64,000 nt of DNA, from positions 31,644,501-31,708,500 of the forward strand of contig NC_066265.1 of NCBI RefSeq assembly GCF_905404315.1, written 5' to 3'. Origin of the DNA: Leptidea sinapis. Its lineage: Eukaryota > Arthropoda > Insecta > Lepidoptera > Pieridae. The notes under the pieces were generated by a model, which saw only the letters and a program-made list of their open reading frames with translations, made no database searches and had not been told where the DNA came from. The translations under genes were made by a program, and so were the position numbers. The number at the start of each line of letters is the position of its first letter. Positions within the stretch are counted from its first letter, which is position 1. Below are positions 40,401 to 55,400 of the stretch, one piece after another.

Positions 40401-43400
40401 ACCGATTGATTTTACTCTAAATAATTTTATATTATACTATTTGGTATTCATTTCGGAACCTTATTTGTAGTTGCAGCATTATACGAGTAGAAAGATAGAA
40501 TCATATTCAAAATAGACTAAACTTATCTCTTTGACTAGTTTTCAAAATGTATAAATAGTAAAAACACCAAACTGTTGAGATATAAGTATCGATAGGGTAA
40601 GGATATTAAAATGGCGGAAAGCGGGAAATCGACTATGCACAATGGCTTGGGTTTTCCCGATTTAAAAGCTTCCCCCCGCACCTCTAAACAATAATTCAGC
40701 ATCACCCTTCCGAAGTGCAAGGGCGCAGTTACCGAGGGCACCAGCTTGGTGTTGTGCACTACTTATCGATATATTTATTATTATCGTCCATTTCCATTCT
40801 TCATAGTGCGGTTTTCACTCACGTTCAAATTCTCCTAAGAAATCGTGTTAGGGTATCAAGTATGCCGTGATATTATATATATAATACGAACTTAATAATC
40901 AAAGATTTTTCACCATAATAGTGGTTAAATCAGTCAATCTTATTTGTAAGTATGTAGGCCCCTTATAATGATAGTATTACCAACATACCTCCCCTTACTT
41001 ACTCGCTTAGCCACTTTCAGTTTTTATGTTTTATCTTTAGTTTTCTTTCGTTACATCTGGATCTTGTCTAACATTATTATTAACTATTTTAAATGCGTTA
41101 TCGTGGAAATACATGATATTAACATAGAAAATAAATTTGATAAAGTACATATTTTAAATGCCTTCGCTACGCCCTTTTTCTTTGTAGGTGGACAGGCCTC
41201 ATATAACCCTGTCCTTCAAATTAATATAATTATATTTAAACCCCCTTCCCTATAAGTTTCATATGATACTATGAGAATTCATAATCGTATGAATTTTATC
41301 GACTTAAATAGAAAATAGTAAAATTTATCGTCAACATATTTATGACCCTTCACTACAAGCGGTCAAAGCAAGGGTGCATCATTTGAGGCGTGGCGTGGCT
41401 TTCCACTGCGGATCTAGGACTTACATTTCACTAATTGTATTTGTCTGTTGTTCGGTTTCATGCTATAGTTTGGGTTTGTAATGCTAATCTACTCACAAGA
41501 CTGCCAAATCAACTGGTAAACTTATCCGCGTTTGACAATTTGTTTGCAAATATAAGTTAAAATAACTAGTAGTGGTAATTTATATTTATACAGTTTATTT
41601 TTATTACCCTCTATGAAATGAGGGATATTTAAAACGCTTTTTAACTTCATAAATTGGATGCAGCACCTTACAAACTAATTTGTTATGTAAGTTTAGTTAA
41701 TTACAGCTACTGTTAAATACTTAATGGTATTTAAAAGACACGTCAAGTCACCATTGCGTTTCTTGTATGTTAAAATATCTCACGAGCTCTTCTTTTTCCG
41801 AGCATGTGATAGAACCAGTAATTTAAATTAAATATCTATAATGACGACTTTTAAGTGCTTAGTTTAAGCCTATTTGAAAAAAGATTCTTTGACTTTGGCA
41901 TTTTATTCAATGATCCGCTGTGTCCCTTTTACCAATTCAGAGCCAGTCCCTTAGAGTTACATTGTTCCAGGGATTGCTCACACTTAATATCCAATAGAGT
42001 ATCCTGATAATGTAGCCATGTACTTTCCTTCTTAGTATAGTGGCTAGAATGGACGTTCGCGTAGCGCGTATGCTTCTTGGAATGGCCTTTCATGCCAGCC
42101 GTTGGAATTGTTGCAGCTTGGTTTGTACAGTTACAAGTTCTGTTCGGGGCCACAAAGCTAAATAAAAAAATAATAATGGCTTAACACATGGCTGTGTTAA
42201 GCCATTTACTTATCTTTGAAGCGAGACTCCAGTTTTTTCCCATGAGTCTTCTGGACTACCAAAACATGATACACGCTTGTGTTAAAGGTGCATATTCCAT
42301 TGAAAATTTCTTTCCAATGTAACTCCTAAGCATGCGTTTTTTATAAACTGCATCATACCGGAAATACAAGAGCTGGCATTTACTTCAGTCATCCGATCAG
42401 AATTATGAATATCACTAATTTTTAACTACCGGCAAAAAGGTCGAGAAAATGTAGACAGTTTGTTTGTACTGAAAAATATATTTATTACATATTAGGTATT
42501 CCAAAAAAAATTAAAACCAAATCAAAATCACTTATTCGTGTAAGCAAAGGAAATCACACATAATGAATGTCAAAAGTTTTCTTTTCGTTTTACATTTACC
42601 ACCACTTGAAAAGTTTGAGCTTAAATGAGAAGAAGTGGCAAGAAACTCATTCTCAAACTCTTTTAAATCAATATTTACATCTTCATCGTTTTACAAATCA
42701 TTTCAATTACAATATATATATATATATATATAGTATTATAGATATATAGTATTATATATAGTAGTAGTATTATACAAATATATATATGTGTGTAAAGAGA
42801 GTGTCACTCTTAATATTAACTATTATTTTTTAATGTTAGTAAAATGCTATGATGCGAACTGTAAAAATCCAATCTCAGACAAGAGAGACATAAATAAATG
42901 AATATGTAGCGACGGATTCCTAGTGAAATGGTGATGCCGTGAGCTGTGATGAGCGAGCTAGCGAGCACTGGCATCTTAATAATTGAGTTAGTACAGCCTT
43001 GCTCGCAGATAACAGCGGCGCGATAACGAAACCAATTAGCCTGTGTCCGTTGTACGACACGACACGACTTCTTTCTTCTTCTTCTCGATTCTTATTTATT
43101 GTTCTTAATCGTTATGTGAAGTTTTTGTGGGTTTGGTCATCAATTATGTTTTGACTCTATTTATTATATCGACAGGCTTACCTCTCCCTCGATGATAGTA
43201 TTGTTATTTTAGAAAACAAGTTATAATAATACACTGAACATACATCAACAACTCAGAAACTAACATACATTCATATTCATGATACAACATATACACCAAC
43301 TGGTATCCAAACCTTTAAAACGGTAAATCACGGTGTAATTTCTTCGGCTTTAACTTGGTTCTCAATTCGATCTCGATTAGGAAGTATAGGAGGCTATTTG

Positions 43401-46400
43401 AATATCCAGGTCATTAAATAGTCAGTGATCGTAGCCATCTTGTAACATCAAAATATGTTTTATACACGGTATATAATATCGATCTAGGAACCGCAAATGA
43501 ATAAGCGTTTCACAATAATTCTTAGAATATTTGTTAATAATAGAGCTTAATTCAAACTCAAACGATATTTTTTCGAATTGGTTTAAATTTTGCGCTTTTG
43601 TGTCGTCATTATATTATTAATTTCCCCGGAAACTACGTAATGTTCGGAAAAAGCTGAGCTTGTGAGAAGGTCGTACTATAAACTCTCTAGCTTCTCTAAT
43701 TAACAAATATGTTTTACACAATTATTGAAAGAAATAGAATTAATTAATTATATAGATATATAAATAATTCGTTTAAAAGTTGCATCCAATATACGAATCT
43801 TATTCAAAGTAATCGTTAAAACCGTTTTAAATATCAAATACTTAATTGAAACGCAAAAAAATTAGAAAATATATAGGTAAATACAAAATTAATTCGTAAA
43901 TGGAGGTATCAACTAAAGCTTCAGAAATCGTATAAGAGTGCAGTTTATAGTGTAGCATCAACCAAAAAGAATCCAAATATTTATTTTTATACGGACAATG
44001 GAAACGCACCATATATTCCCATTATCATCAAGTTACAGTCCGGAGATTGAGTTACGCCACTATTGAAGCATAAACAGCTTTATTTCGCGAACAGATTAAT
44101 AATTGTTTATTAAAACCGCCATCCTTAATTTGGTTTATTTCCAATTTAAATAAAAATCAGCAATTACTTTCTGATACAATTTAAAAACAATGGGAATGCT
44201 TTTTGATGGCAACTCAATTCTTTTGTACGGTTCACTTGGATGGAGGCAATGTTTTTTAGTTGAGATAAATGCGGTTGAATTTTGTATATTTGAACGAATT
44301 TGTGCTTAGCTGTTGGTAATAAGCATAATACAAATACCCCGTCATAGTAATTTTTGTAAATACAAAATGCATGCTTTTATTCAGAGAAATTGTTTTTTTT
44401 TATAAAAAGTTTTCTTTTTATTTACAGTATTAAATTCAACTGTTACATACTTTTTTTAAGGTACGAGACCAGCCGAAAGTGTAGCTAAACTTAAACTTAA
44501 ATCGGCTGATTACTGTAATTGCTACGCCCTGCCCATTACAATGCAGTGCCGCTCAGGATTCTTGAAAAACCCCATAAATTCTGAGCGGCACTACAACTAC
44601 GCTCGTCACCTTGAGACGTAAGATGTTAATCCTCATTTGCCCAGTAATTTTACTAGCTACGGCGCCCTTCAGACCAAAACACAGTAATACTTACACATTA
44701 CTGCTTTACGGCAGAAATAGGCGCCGTTGTGGTGGTAGATAATGGGTACAAAGTACCTGTACAAAGGAGCCTCCCACTTACTTATTTGTTTTCCGTGTCA
44801 AAGAGAAAACTCATGAATATAAATAGAACACCACGAAAATTTTCTCTTGAAAGCAATTAAACACTGAAATTAATATAACCGTGATGAATAACGTTCTAAG
44901 ACGGAATCCCCAGAAATACATTTGAGTTGATTGAGAAACCATGTGGCAACACAATCTACGAGATAATTACCTTGCTTAAGAAACAGCTGCGTTTGTTGAA
45001 GACATCAAATTTAATTTTCTAATCACAAGAATGAATTAAATGTTTCAAACAAAAACAGGGGATTCAGTAATTTATCTCAGAATTTAAAATGATAACGAAA
45101 GTTACTTATGTATGAAGTATATTCAATCTAATCTTCTAAAAAAAGGGTGCGTACTTATTTACGCACGCAAGAAGTTATTGTTTTTTGGTGTAATAAAACA
45201 AAAATTCTTAAAAAAATATTTCTCGTGCCTTACGTTTGTGGAAAAAATAATATTATATTAAAGGAGATATTAAATACAACCAATGAAAATATTATTATAC
45301 CGCATAATTTAGTTTTAAATAATGTGTAATTAAATATCATTAAATTATTGTTATACAATTTTGAAACTTGATTATACATTTAAATTTATTTAAATCTCGT
45401 CCATTGGTTGTGGTTCAGTAGAAAAGTAACTAATATAGTTGAGATGAGATTGTTGACAAGAGGCGTGGTAGTAAAAATTCACTCCTAATAATTTTTTACT
45501 GACGAGCCAATAGAAGTTTAATTTAAAAAATCTTTAAATGAGAGTTAACGCCACAACTGGACTTGGAGGTCTCTCAGTAACGAGGGCTGTTTTGTTAGTG
45601 CGTTACCATATTTTAGAGAATATTTTCACTGTTTTTGCCGATGATGAGACACCCAACCTCAGATAAGACATGTGCTCGTTTGGCTACGCTTGGAAACAAT
45701 ATTTGTTACACCTTGGACTATTAATTTACGGTTTTTGTTATTTAATTTTATTTGAAGTTAAGTTAATTTTGAAGTTTGTATAAACCGGTATTTTCCAACT
45801 ATCTACATGGCCGAGACATTTGTCAGATCAAAGTTTAAATTTTAGTGGTATTTAGACCCTACAAGACGATCATACGGAAGTTTGTTACATAGAATATAAA
45901 TATATAATTAGATACGTATCGACTCTCGCGGAATTAATCGATTTATAAGGATTTATAAAACACTTTTTTGACGATTACTCTCCGAACGAAAAAATAGATA
46001 CAAACCGGTTTTAACTTATATAAATAACAATTGAATTTATCGGTTTCAAGCCTTGGTTCGTAATCCAACAAATATTCGATACTTTAATTTGTTCAAATAA
46101 CAATTTCTGAAGACTTCTTTATTTAGTCCCCCAACTAACTACAGGGGGCGTTTAATTAAGAGTACGACTGATAAGTGATAGGTAGGTTACGATATTGGGG
46201 GGTATTTTAAACACGAGACCTGTTTGACAACGTCGCGATGTGTTGATGAATTGACACTTTTGTTATAAAGAGGAAATTTAACTTTGAAACACCCCTCGAG
46301 GAACAAACAGTGACGGGGCCTTTGTGGAGTTACGTTTGTTGAAATGTTGATTGATTAAATGAATATTAACAAAAGTAAATACATATTTGGCTTTATTCTG

Positions 46401-49400
46401 TTGACGTCATTTTGACTGATTAATATTACTTTGTTTATTAATTTGTATATAATGATTAAAGTGTGTTTGTTCGTTTTTAATACCGCCAGCCTGTTATCCT
46501 ATTGCGATGAAACTTATGGTTGTTGTTACTTGTTGCGGGAAGGCTATAAAGAAAGTCAATAATATAATAAGATTTATTTTATGAAAATAAGGGACGAATC
46601 GAGCAGAACGTTCATCTGCCCATTACAATGCAGTGCCACTCATTATTCTTGAAAAACCCTAAAAATTCTGAGCAACACTACAACTGCGGACGTCTGCAAC
46701 GCGATGTTGTTTTATTTTCCCAATTTCACTAGCTACGGTGCCCTTTAGACCGAAACACAGTAATGTAGAAATAGGCGCCATTACGAAAGAATATATATAC
46801 TATATACATGTTAAAGATTACATAGTCTTGACCATAGATTTACGATTTATATCGTTACAGTAGTAACCGATTTTGATTGACAAGTCGTTAACAGTCAGCC
46901 ACGCTTGGCATTAGCTCGTTAGTGTTTTAAATATTAAACCAAGCGTTCACAAATCAAAATTGCTTACGCATTGTCGGGCTGTCAGGTTGTATATTCGCTA
47001 GTATATTTTAAGCCTGTTGTCTTCAGAACATTCACGATTTTAATAAAATAAATATTATTTACATAAAACTCAGAAACTCTGACCATTTTTGTATCATAGT
47101 GTCAATTTTCACTATATTTAAGGAGTGCTGTCGCATCCGCATGTTGTTTGTGGTTTTATTGTATATTCCTGTTACCGTTTTTGAGACATTTACAAATTTG
47201 ATCGAAACATTACCTCCTTACACAGCACTATAGTCAGACAACTTCGTGCGCGACCGTCCCACGGTGTAAGAGACGGTTGCGGGGACGGGTCAGCGGGTAG
47301 CTGGTGGTGTTGCGGGGAAGGGCAATGCGTGAGACAGTACCCCGTCCCCGCACCGTCTGTCACCCCGTGAAACGGTCGCGCACGTAGTTTTGGACAGCAG
47401 TAGACTAGCTCATCTCGTTGTTATCAGCAACACTGTTCCCCTAATTTTGAAGATATCGCGGAAACAAAAACAACAGATTAGATGTAGATGCCTTCGTGAA
47501 TAACGACAACATGGTATTTGCAGGCATCGGCAGCTCATTACCAAAGTCAATTGTCCGCTCTGTCTGCGGAGAACGAACGGCTGTGCGGGCAGTTGTCGGC
47601 GGTGTCGGACGGACTCGGGGTCAACGAACACGAGAAGAAGTTGGACGACGTAGCACAGCAGGTCGTGCGGGCATTGCTTTCGCAGAAGGTGACTTCTATA
47701 TACTACTAGCTGACCCAGCAAACGTTGTATTGCAACAGAAAGTAATTTAAAAAAAATCAATAATTAAAATTATTGGGGTAAAAAAAATAGATGCAACCGA
47801 TTCTCAGACCCACCAAATATATGGTACTACAACAATTATTGTATTCGATTGCCATCTTGCAACACTTTAGCGGTTTTGTGGATGGAACAGAATAATATAA
47901 AAATCGCGATACAATAGTTGTAGATCGTAGAGGGGCGAAAATGTAAAGTTGTATGTATTTTTCAGTGCTGAATCATAATAAAATAATTGACATACTAAAA
48001 TAGGGGTATTAAAAAAAGATATTGGCCGATTCTCAGTCCTACCCGATATACACACAAAATTTAATACATATCGGTTCAGCCGTTTCTGAGGAGTTTGGTA
48101 ACAAACACCGGGACACGAAAATTTTATATATTAGATTTAAAACTCGATTGAAGTTACTGTAAAGCATGTATGTAAGCATTACTGTGTTTCGGTCGGAAGG
48201 GTGCCGTAGCTAGTGAAATTACTGGGCAAATGAGACCTAACATCTTATGTCTCAAGGTGACGAGCGCTATTGTAGTGCCGTTCAGAATTTTTGGGTTTTT
48301 CAAGAATACAGAGCGGCAGTGCATCGTGATATGTAGGGCGCATCAATTACCATCAGCTGAACGTCCTGCTCGTCTCGTCCCTTATTGTCATAAAAAAGGC
48401 AACGCATGATAACAGCCCAGGTTTATGACATTAGTATGCATTACAGCTACGTCTTACACTCGCGATATCTATGTCACGTTCTCTTAGTGTGCGTGCGTTG
48501 ATCAAAATAGAGGTTAATATTTTCGGCGTGTTCACAGCTGTCATAGTCTATCTAGACGTATAAATTAATAATAAGGTTACATCATTAAAGGTTTAGTTAC
48601 GTTAAGTGATACAAAGCAAAAAAAATATTTATATTCCAATTTATACCACAAAGGACCCGTGAAATGGCCACGGAATTAATTTTCAGCACAAAAAACCTGC
48701 CGAGAAACTGAATCTCTTAATCCGGCCGGAGTATTTAGATGGAAACTGAAAATTGTTTTCTCATAATTATAGGCGGGATGTTCGGAGCGCGTGGATTAGT
48801 CGCCGCTACATTCGCACATAAATCGTGCAAAATGGGACACTTCGGCCTTAGCCTGCACCGTAATAATTTTACCGAAGCTCCTACCACTATAATCTTGGCA
48901 TAATCTGGCCGATAATGTGAACGTTTGCGTTTAAATCCGAACTGCGAATGTCCGTTGTTGTTTAGTTTTGGCGCTAACTTTTCAAATAAAGATGGCGGTG
49001 GCTGCAAGTGACAGCTTGATGACAGCGAGTAATGTTCGTGAATGTTTCGCGTTCGGTTTACTGTTTCACAATACCCAAATTCTAACGCAAAAGTTTAAAG
49101 CAAACCGAATATTTTACATACATACTTACAACTTTAAACGACATTCTAGTGATTGTGAATAATTTTATGGACGAAAAGTAATATTATAAAAACATAATGA
49201 TTAAGCTTCTTTGAATTTAGTAAACAAAACGACATCTGGAAATCTATACGCAAACACCTTTCTAATCTTGGACAATTTATTCGTCTCTTGCTGTTAGACA
49301 ATCGATAATAACAGGCCAGCCATATTAGTTAATAGTGTGCGTGACAAGCTACGTCTTACACTCGCGATTTGTATGACACTGTGTGTAAGTGTGCATTGCT

Positions 49401-52400
49401 CAAAATAGAGGTTAACTCAAAAATAAATTTTTTTCGTCATTTTCATAGCTGTCACAGTCTAAGGTCAAGGTTGTAATAAACAAATACTTAACTAGCTAAA
49501 GCTAAAAGCTATACCTCACTGTAAGGAAGAACTAATTAAGTATAATGAACAAAAAAAATTAACCAGTTTATTGCAATGTTAACCAATCTGACTTAATAAC
49601 ACTTCAAGCCATCAGTAAGTAAATAGTTGAGCCAAGGTACAAAAATGTTACCCGCATTGCGTCATCCTCAATGTGATTAATGCCGAATCTGGCAACACCA
49701 AGAACAATGACTTGTCTCTATCTTCCATCTCCCCCTTAATTACCACCCGTCAATTACGCTACTCGAATTTAATTTAGCTAATGAAGCGTAATTAAAATAT
49801 ACTCGTTTATTTGGAAGGCTGACAAGAGATAGATACTTTTAACAAAGATAATGAGATGGGGGAACGTTACAGAATACACGCCTCTGTTACCGGCGAACAA
49901 ATTACCTTCAAACATATTATAAATGAGATGATCCTAATATACATATTGCTTTAACTCCATCTCCAAGACCACATATTTACATGAAATTATTTTAATGAAT
50001 CTAATATAAATATTGACACTGAATCCTTTAGTGCCTTCATGCGAATTTGAATCTTATCGCGTCACTCGAACGAATTGTACATATTTCGCTGGACATTGCT
50101 GAACCATACCTGTTACGATCATTTTAACCATAGGATTGCCACTTGACGGCGATAAATAGATAATTAAATATTATTTTTTCACAACTAGCTTTTTAATTAC
50201 CTACCTTGATCTACCTTTTGAAACTTTTTAGAAAATTATAAAAGTGTAAATTGTCTTGTTTGTTTTATTAGTGCATCCGTTATCAGAACAGTTTATTGTA
50301 TGGATTATATGTTTAATTCCCAGTGGAAAACACGTTGATAAGTGACAGATAATACAACTTATCAGTCAATATTTCGCAGTGCACATCATCATTATCATAT
50401 GCCATAGGATAATACGCCAACCATCAATTTGATTATTAACTTTCGTCTTTCCTTTCTTTAAGTTTCAAACGTGCAATTCGTTCCTACGTTTGCGAACTGT
50501 GGATCGTTACCGGAACCTTCATGGTACCTGGAATATACTTTAATAATGTTTACACAACACCTAAATGCGGAAAAATCACACAACCAACGGCAACGTCGAC
50601 TTGCCTGCAGACAAAGGTTATTAGGCTAGTCTCAATTAATTATTTTTTTTATGATAATTAACCAGTGGATCTCTTCATATTTCAAGATTATTTTCTACAT
50701 CCTAGTTCAACTTACTACTGAAACGAATTTAATTAATTAAATTAATTTATAAAGAGTATCTACAGAATGTATTGTATTCCAAAACAATGACACAGTACCA
50801 TCGAGTTTACTGGTGGGAGGCTCACTTGCACAGGATGCCGACTAGATTATGGGCACCACAACGGCACCTATTTCTGCCGTGAAGCAGTAACGTATAAACA
50901 TAACTGTGTTTCGGTCTGAAGGGCATCGTAGCTAGTGAAATTACTAGGCCAATGAGACTTAACATCTTATATCTCAAGGTGACGAGCGCAGTACGAGCGC
51001 TCGAGTTGTAGTGCCGCTCAGAATATAAATTTTTGGGTTTTCCAAAACTTCTGAGCGGCGCTGTATTGTAATGGACAGGGCGTATCAATTACTATCAGCC
51101 TCGTCCTTTATTTTCATAAAAAAGACATTATACAAAACATAAAATTAATCTTGTCAATATTATTATTTCAGAGTGTTCGAGAGGAGCTGGGCTGCGCGCG
51201 CGCTCGGATCCGCGAGTTGGAGTCCCAGAACCGGGCTCTCAGCACCCTGCTCGTGAGGCAGCTGCGCCCGCAGCCCAGGCCTTCGCCCGCTACGCCCATT
51301 ACGCCCATCACTCCGCATACCAACAGGGAACTGCAAGGTACAAAAATAGCATCTCCCTAAGCATTACAAACTATCAAAATCTTTTGGGTTCTTTCAAAAT
51401 CCGACTAGAGGAATCACTAAGAATAGCCCAGATTTTTTCGAGACTGGCCACGTTTCTATAATTCAAATTAGTAGTGGGAGGCTGCTTTGCACCAGATGCC
51501 GGCTAGATTATGGGTACCACAACGGCGCCTATTTCTGCTGTGAAGCAGTAATGTGTAAGCATTACTGTGTTTCGGTCTGAAGGGCGCCGTAGGTAGTTAG
51601 ATTACTGTGCAAATGAGACTTGACAACTTATGTCTCAAGGTGACGAACGCAGTTGTAGTGCCGCTCAGAATTTTTGCGTTTTTCAATAATCTTGAGCGGC
51701 ACTGCGTTGTAATGGGCAGGGCGTATCACTTACCATCAGCTGAACGTCCTACTCGCTGCGTCCCTTATTAACAAAAAAAAAATCAAATATATTAGGAATT
51801 ATTACAGTGATAAACACGCTCTTTAAGATATAGCCCTCTTGTCGAAATAACAAAACGCTTCACATTAGATACGGTCTTTCTGGTCCTTCAAAATGTCCAA
51901 ATTAATTCTCAGAGCATACGATTACGATACTTCATTAATAGTATATATGTAAGGGGGTAATAGATAAATGTATATCTAGCGGTTGTAAGAAAGCGTGTTC
52001 ATCAACCTTTGTACCTACTAACTATACATAAAGTTATGAAGTAAATTTTGAGTCGTAGTGTGACCAATTTCTCACAAATACTAATGATTTCCAGTACACG
52101 TATTGGACGTGGGCTCGTGTGGATCCCTGGTCTCATTCCGTGACTCCCCGCCCCCCGCGCCGCCTGTACAGCACCCACACCCCCTCAACCAGGACGACAA
52201 GCGTCGTCATCAGATCCTGGCAGACATTTGGACTGAATTAAAGGTAATGTCTCTGCCAGTATTTATTCAACTAGTAAGTAATAGGGCTTGTTCGGAACTT
52301 AACGAGAAATGTAACTACCTATTTTACATCCCTGGTTGTCCCACCCAATTGAAACTGCACTAAAACAACCATAATGAAACAGAAAATAGAACACGATATA

Positions 52401-55400
52401 TTATTTTTCTCCAGAATTCATCTCATCTCTTTAGTAAGGAATAGGTTCTCTATTTTCATACTTCTTCTCGTATCTCTTAATTTACTATTTTATTTACAAT
52501 AGGCTTTATTTAAAAATTGATTGGATCAACACAATATTTCAGGGGTTAGAGGTAACGCCGGCTAATCTAGCACGAGCCCTGTCTGCTGTCGACCCAACTT
52601 TATGGGCGCCGCCTACGAGGCCAGTCACACTTAGTCTTAGTGTACCGCAACCGCATTCTGACTCCAATAAAGGTATTTTACAAAAGTGGAATTTTACGTA
52701 ATGGTTTTATTTTTCAGTCAGGTGATAGACCTGTGTCACTTCTAAGAGAGATCAATGTTATAATATACGTTCCATTCAATAATTAGCTATCATAGCATAG
52801 ATATATAGTATGAATGATATAGCAAAAAATTATATATTAAAAAGAATTTAAGAGTCTCATTTTCAAATGCTGGTTAATCCATTAAGATCACCCCAGAGCA
52901 CTTAAAAGTTTTATTATGATGTTTTCCAGGTGATAGTGTTGGTAAAGAGGAAGATACTGGTGAAGCATGTGAAGCGGGTGCAGAATCTCCAGAGAGTGGT
53001 GCTAAAGACGAAGGCTATTCCACAATGTCAAGTGACGTCCAAGCTGATGCTTCACGACAAAGTGACCACGCTGTAGATAGGGTCCTTCCTGATCTCAACG
53101 AAGCTTCCGATGAAACTGATAACCAAACCATAGTTTCAATAAATCCTAGGGAATCTAGACGACATGCTAGAATGCTCGCCGAAGCTGATTATGTATATTT
53201 CCCAATCGGCGTGGCGTTTGGTGGAGTTAGAGGCAGTTACCCTCCATCAAGGCCTATCTTGCCCTTCCAACACGTTGTTAGAAGTTTTTCTGATTCCCAG
53301 TTATGTTTGAAATTTTTGGCCAGTACAACGTGTGCAACAAGTTGTCTAGATTCTCCAACACCCAGCTCAGGAGTTTTAGTGCTAGATTTAAAACCTGCGC
53401 CAGAAAGACCTTTAAGGAGGCCAGCTATAGTATCGACCACGAGTTCCGAGAGAGTATCTTGGGGAAGTACTTTAGATGAGCGCGCAGATGTTGCTCAATT
53501 CGATGCCGATTATGTTCAACATTGGTTAGAGCTTGATGATGCTAGGTCTGCGCTACAGCAAAGACATCGAGATTTAGCAGATTTAGAATATGATAGAGCT
53601 GAACTAGAAGACTGGAGTTTGTCTTTATCATGCGAGGATCTTAGAGACCGACAGTCTCCTTTCGCAGATCTAGCAACACCGGGCCAAATATCTTTATCCA
53701 CTTTGCCGAGCATAAGAGAAGATGATGGTTTAGAGCTAGAAGAAGATGTTGGTGACTGTTTATGGAATGATTGTGGTTTCGCCACAATAGAAATAGACGA
53801 ATGTAGAATAGCAGATGAAACAGAAATCTCTGATAAGCGATGGGAACTAACGGGAACACATTCACCAGGAGGATCATGGTCAAGTGCATCTGACGTACCT
53901 GAGAAACGTTCGAGCACGGCTTTAAGTGAAGACGGCGATTGTCCAAATATTGGTTTGGATTTCACTCGAGATTTTTACCGACTTGTTAAATATGAAAGCA
54001 CGAAAAGTCTAGCATCCAATTCCTCTAGAAGTGTCCCGACACAAGATCAAAATGGTCATTTAAGAATTCATGATGTGCAATCTATGGCCTTACAAGATCG
54101 AGAACAAGCTCTACAAAATGTTCTCAATTTTATTGCAGAACAGCAAAAATATTGTCGTGACAGAGAAGAGTCTGATTCGATGTCATCTCGTCCCGTATCT
54201 GAAATACGCGAACTTCCACCTCCATACGCAGCTGCAGACTTTGATGAAGAATCCGTCGATCCACGTAGTGAAGTATCAGATGATAGAGCAAGGCCTGATT
54301 CTTTTGGTAGCTTTTCTGAAAATGATTCTTGTGATATTAATGCCGATAGGCCAAAAAATTCATATAGTGGTATAGTGTCTGTTTCTGAAACAAGATCAAC
54401 GCCAAGGTTCATTGAAAAAGAGGAGCCATATGCGGAGTCCGATGATTATTATATGGAAATAACAAGAGCAGATAATGCTGAAAATGAGTTAGAACATCAT
54501 TTACTCAAAGTTCAAAGAAAAAATGAAATAAATAAAAGTATTGTCGTAAATTTTACAGATCTTAATACATCATCTATAAAAGAAGATAAACTTAATGACC
54601 TCGAATCTAATCGTAAAACAGACCACAATTCAGCGCTAAAGGAGAATACGGTAAACATTAAATTAAATAAACAAGCTTCAAATGAAAGAGAGGTTGAAGC
54701 GACCTTAACCAAATCCTCTAGTTTTACGTATCCTGCTGAAACTGAGATGTCTTTAGTAGACGAAGTATTGAGTGCTTGCAGACGAAGCACCGGTGCTTTG
54801 GTAACCGTCCCTGAAGAAGAAGAAAGTTCATCTCCAGAAACAAATTCCCCGCAAATGACCGAATCGAACACAACCAGCACATCTGCAGCTGAAACTGTGA
54901 TCATCAGCAACAAAAACGATACAAGGGATGTGAGGCGAAAGGAAAAAAGTAGAATACCTACTTTTATGGGCGGAAAAAGGCCCCCATCATCACCAAATCG
55001 GACACGTTCAAAAATACCTATATCAGGTAAAACCAAGCCGGTCTCAAGTCAAGCCTCTTGTGTTCCAGAATCGATTATAGTAAAACAGGAACACACTCTT
55101 AGTTTTCATGAGGCAGCAACATCCAAAGAAGTGATCGAAGAACTGAATAGGTAAGATCCGGTAGAGAACAACAACAATAATTGATTTTTATTTTCATTTT
55201 TTATACGCTAAATTTAAAACTTTCAGAATGATAAGGCAAAGCGAAGGAGCAGTTTTAAGTGAGGTGAGAAATGAAGAAAAGCCTGAGAAAGCACAAGTAC
55301 AGAAAGACAACGCGCTTTGGACACATACTGGATGGGTACACGTGGAGAAAGATATTGACTTCAGTGATCCAAAGGTAAGACACCAATTAAAGCAATACAA

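Larger units (their letters stand above)
31447..47523 (+). other. Intron 1 of the NCKAP5-like gene, 16 kb
   Basis: Donor GAG|gtgagt and acceptor atttgcag. Filled with repeats listed separately; about a third of it, chiefly 38000-42500 and 42750-44450, is AT-rich unique-looking DNA with no supported gene. First introns of this length often carry enhancers, but none can be pointed to here. Confidence 0.7.

Noticed and set aside
53516..53965. 149-codon minus-strand open frame
   Set aside because: Antisense shadow of exon 6.
54512..55036. 174-codon minus-strand open frame
   Set aside because: Lies wholly inside exon 6 on the opposite strand; Ser/Leu-rich mirror of the real frame.
53025..55154. 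Large exon read as a single-exon gene starting at the ATG at 53025
   Set aside because: The frame is open upstream to a good acceptor at 52929 and joins exon 5 in phase; the end at 55152 is a splice donor read through into a stop.
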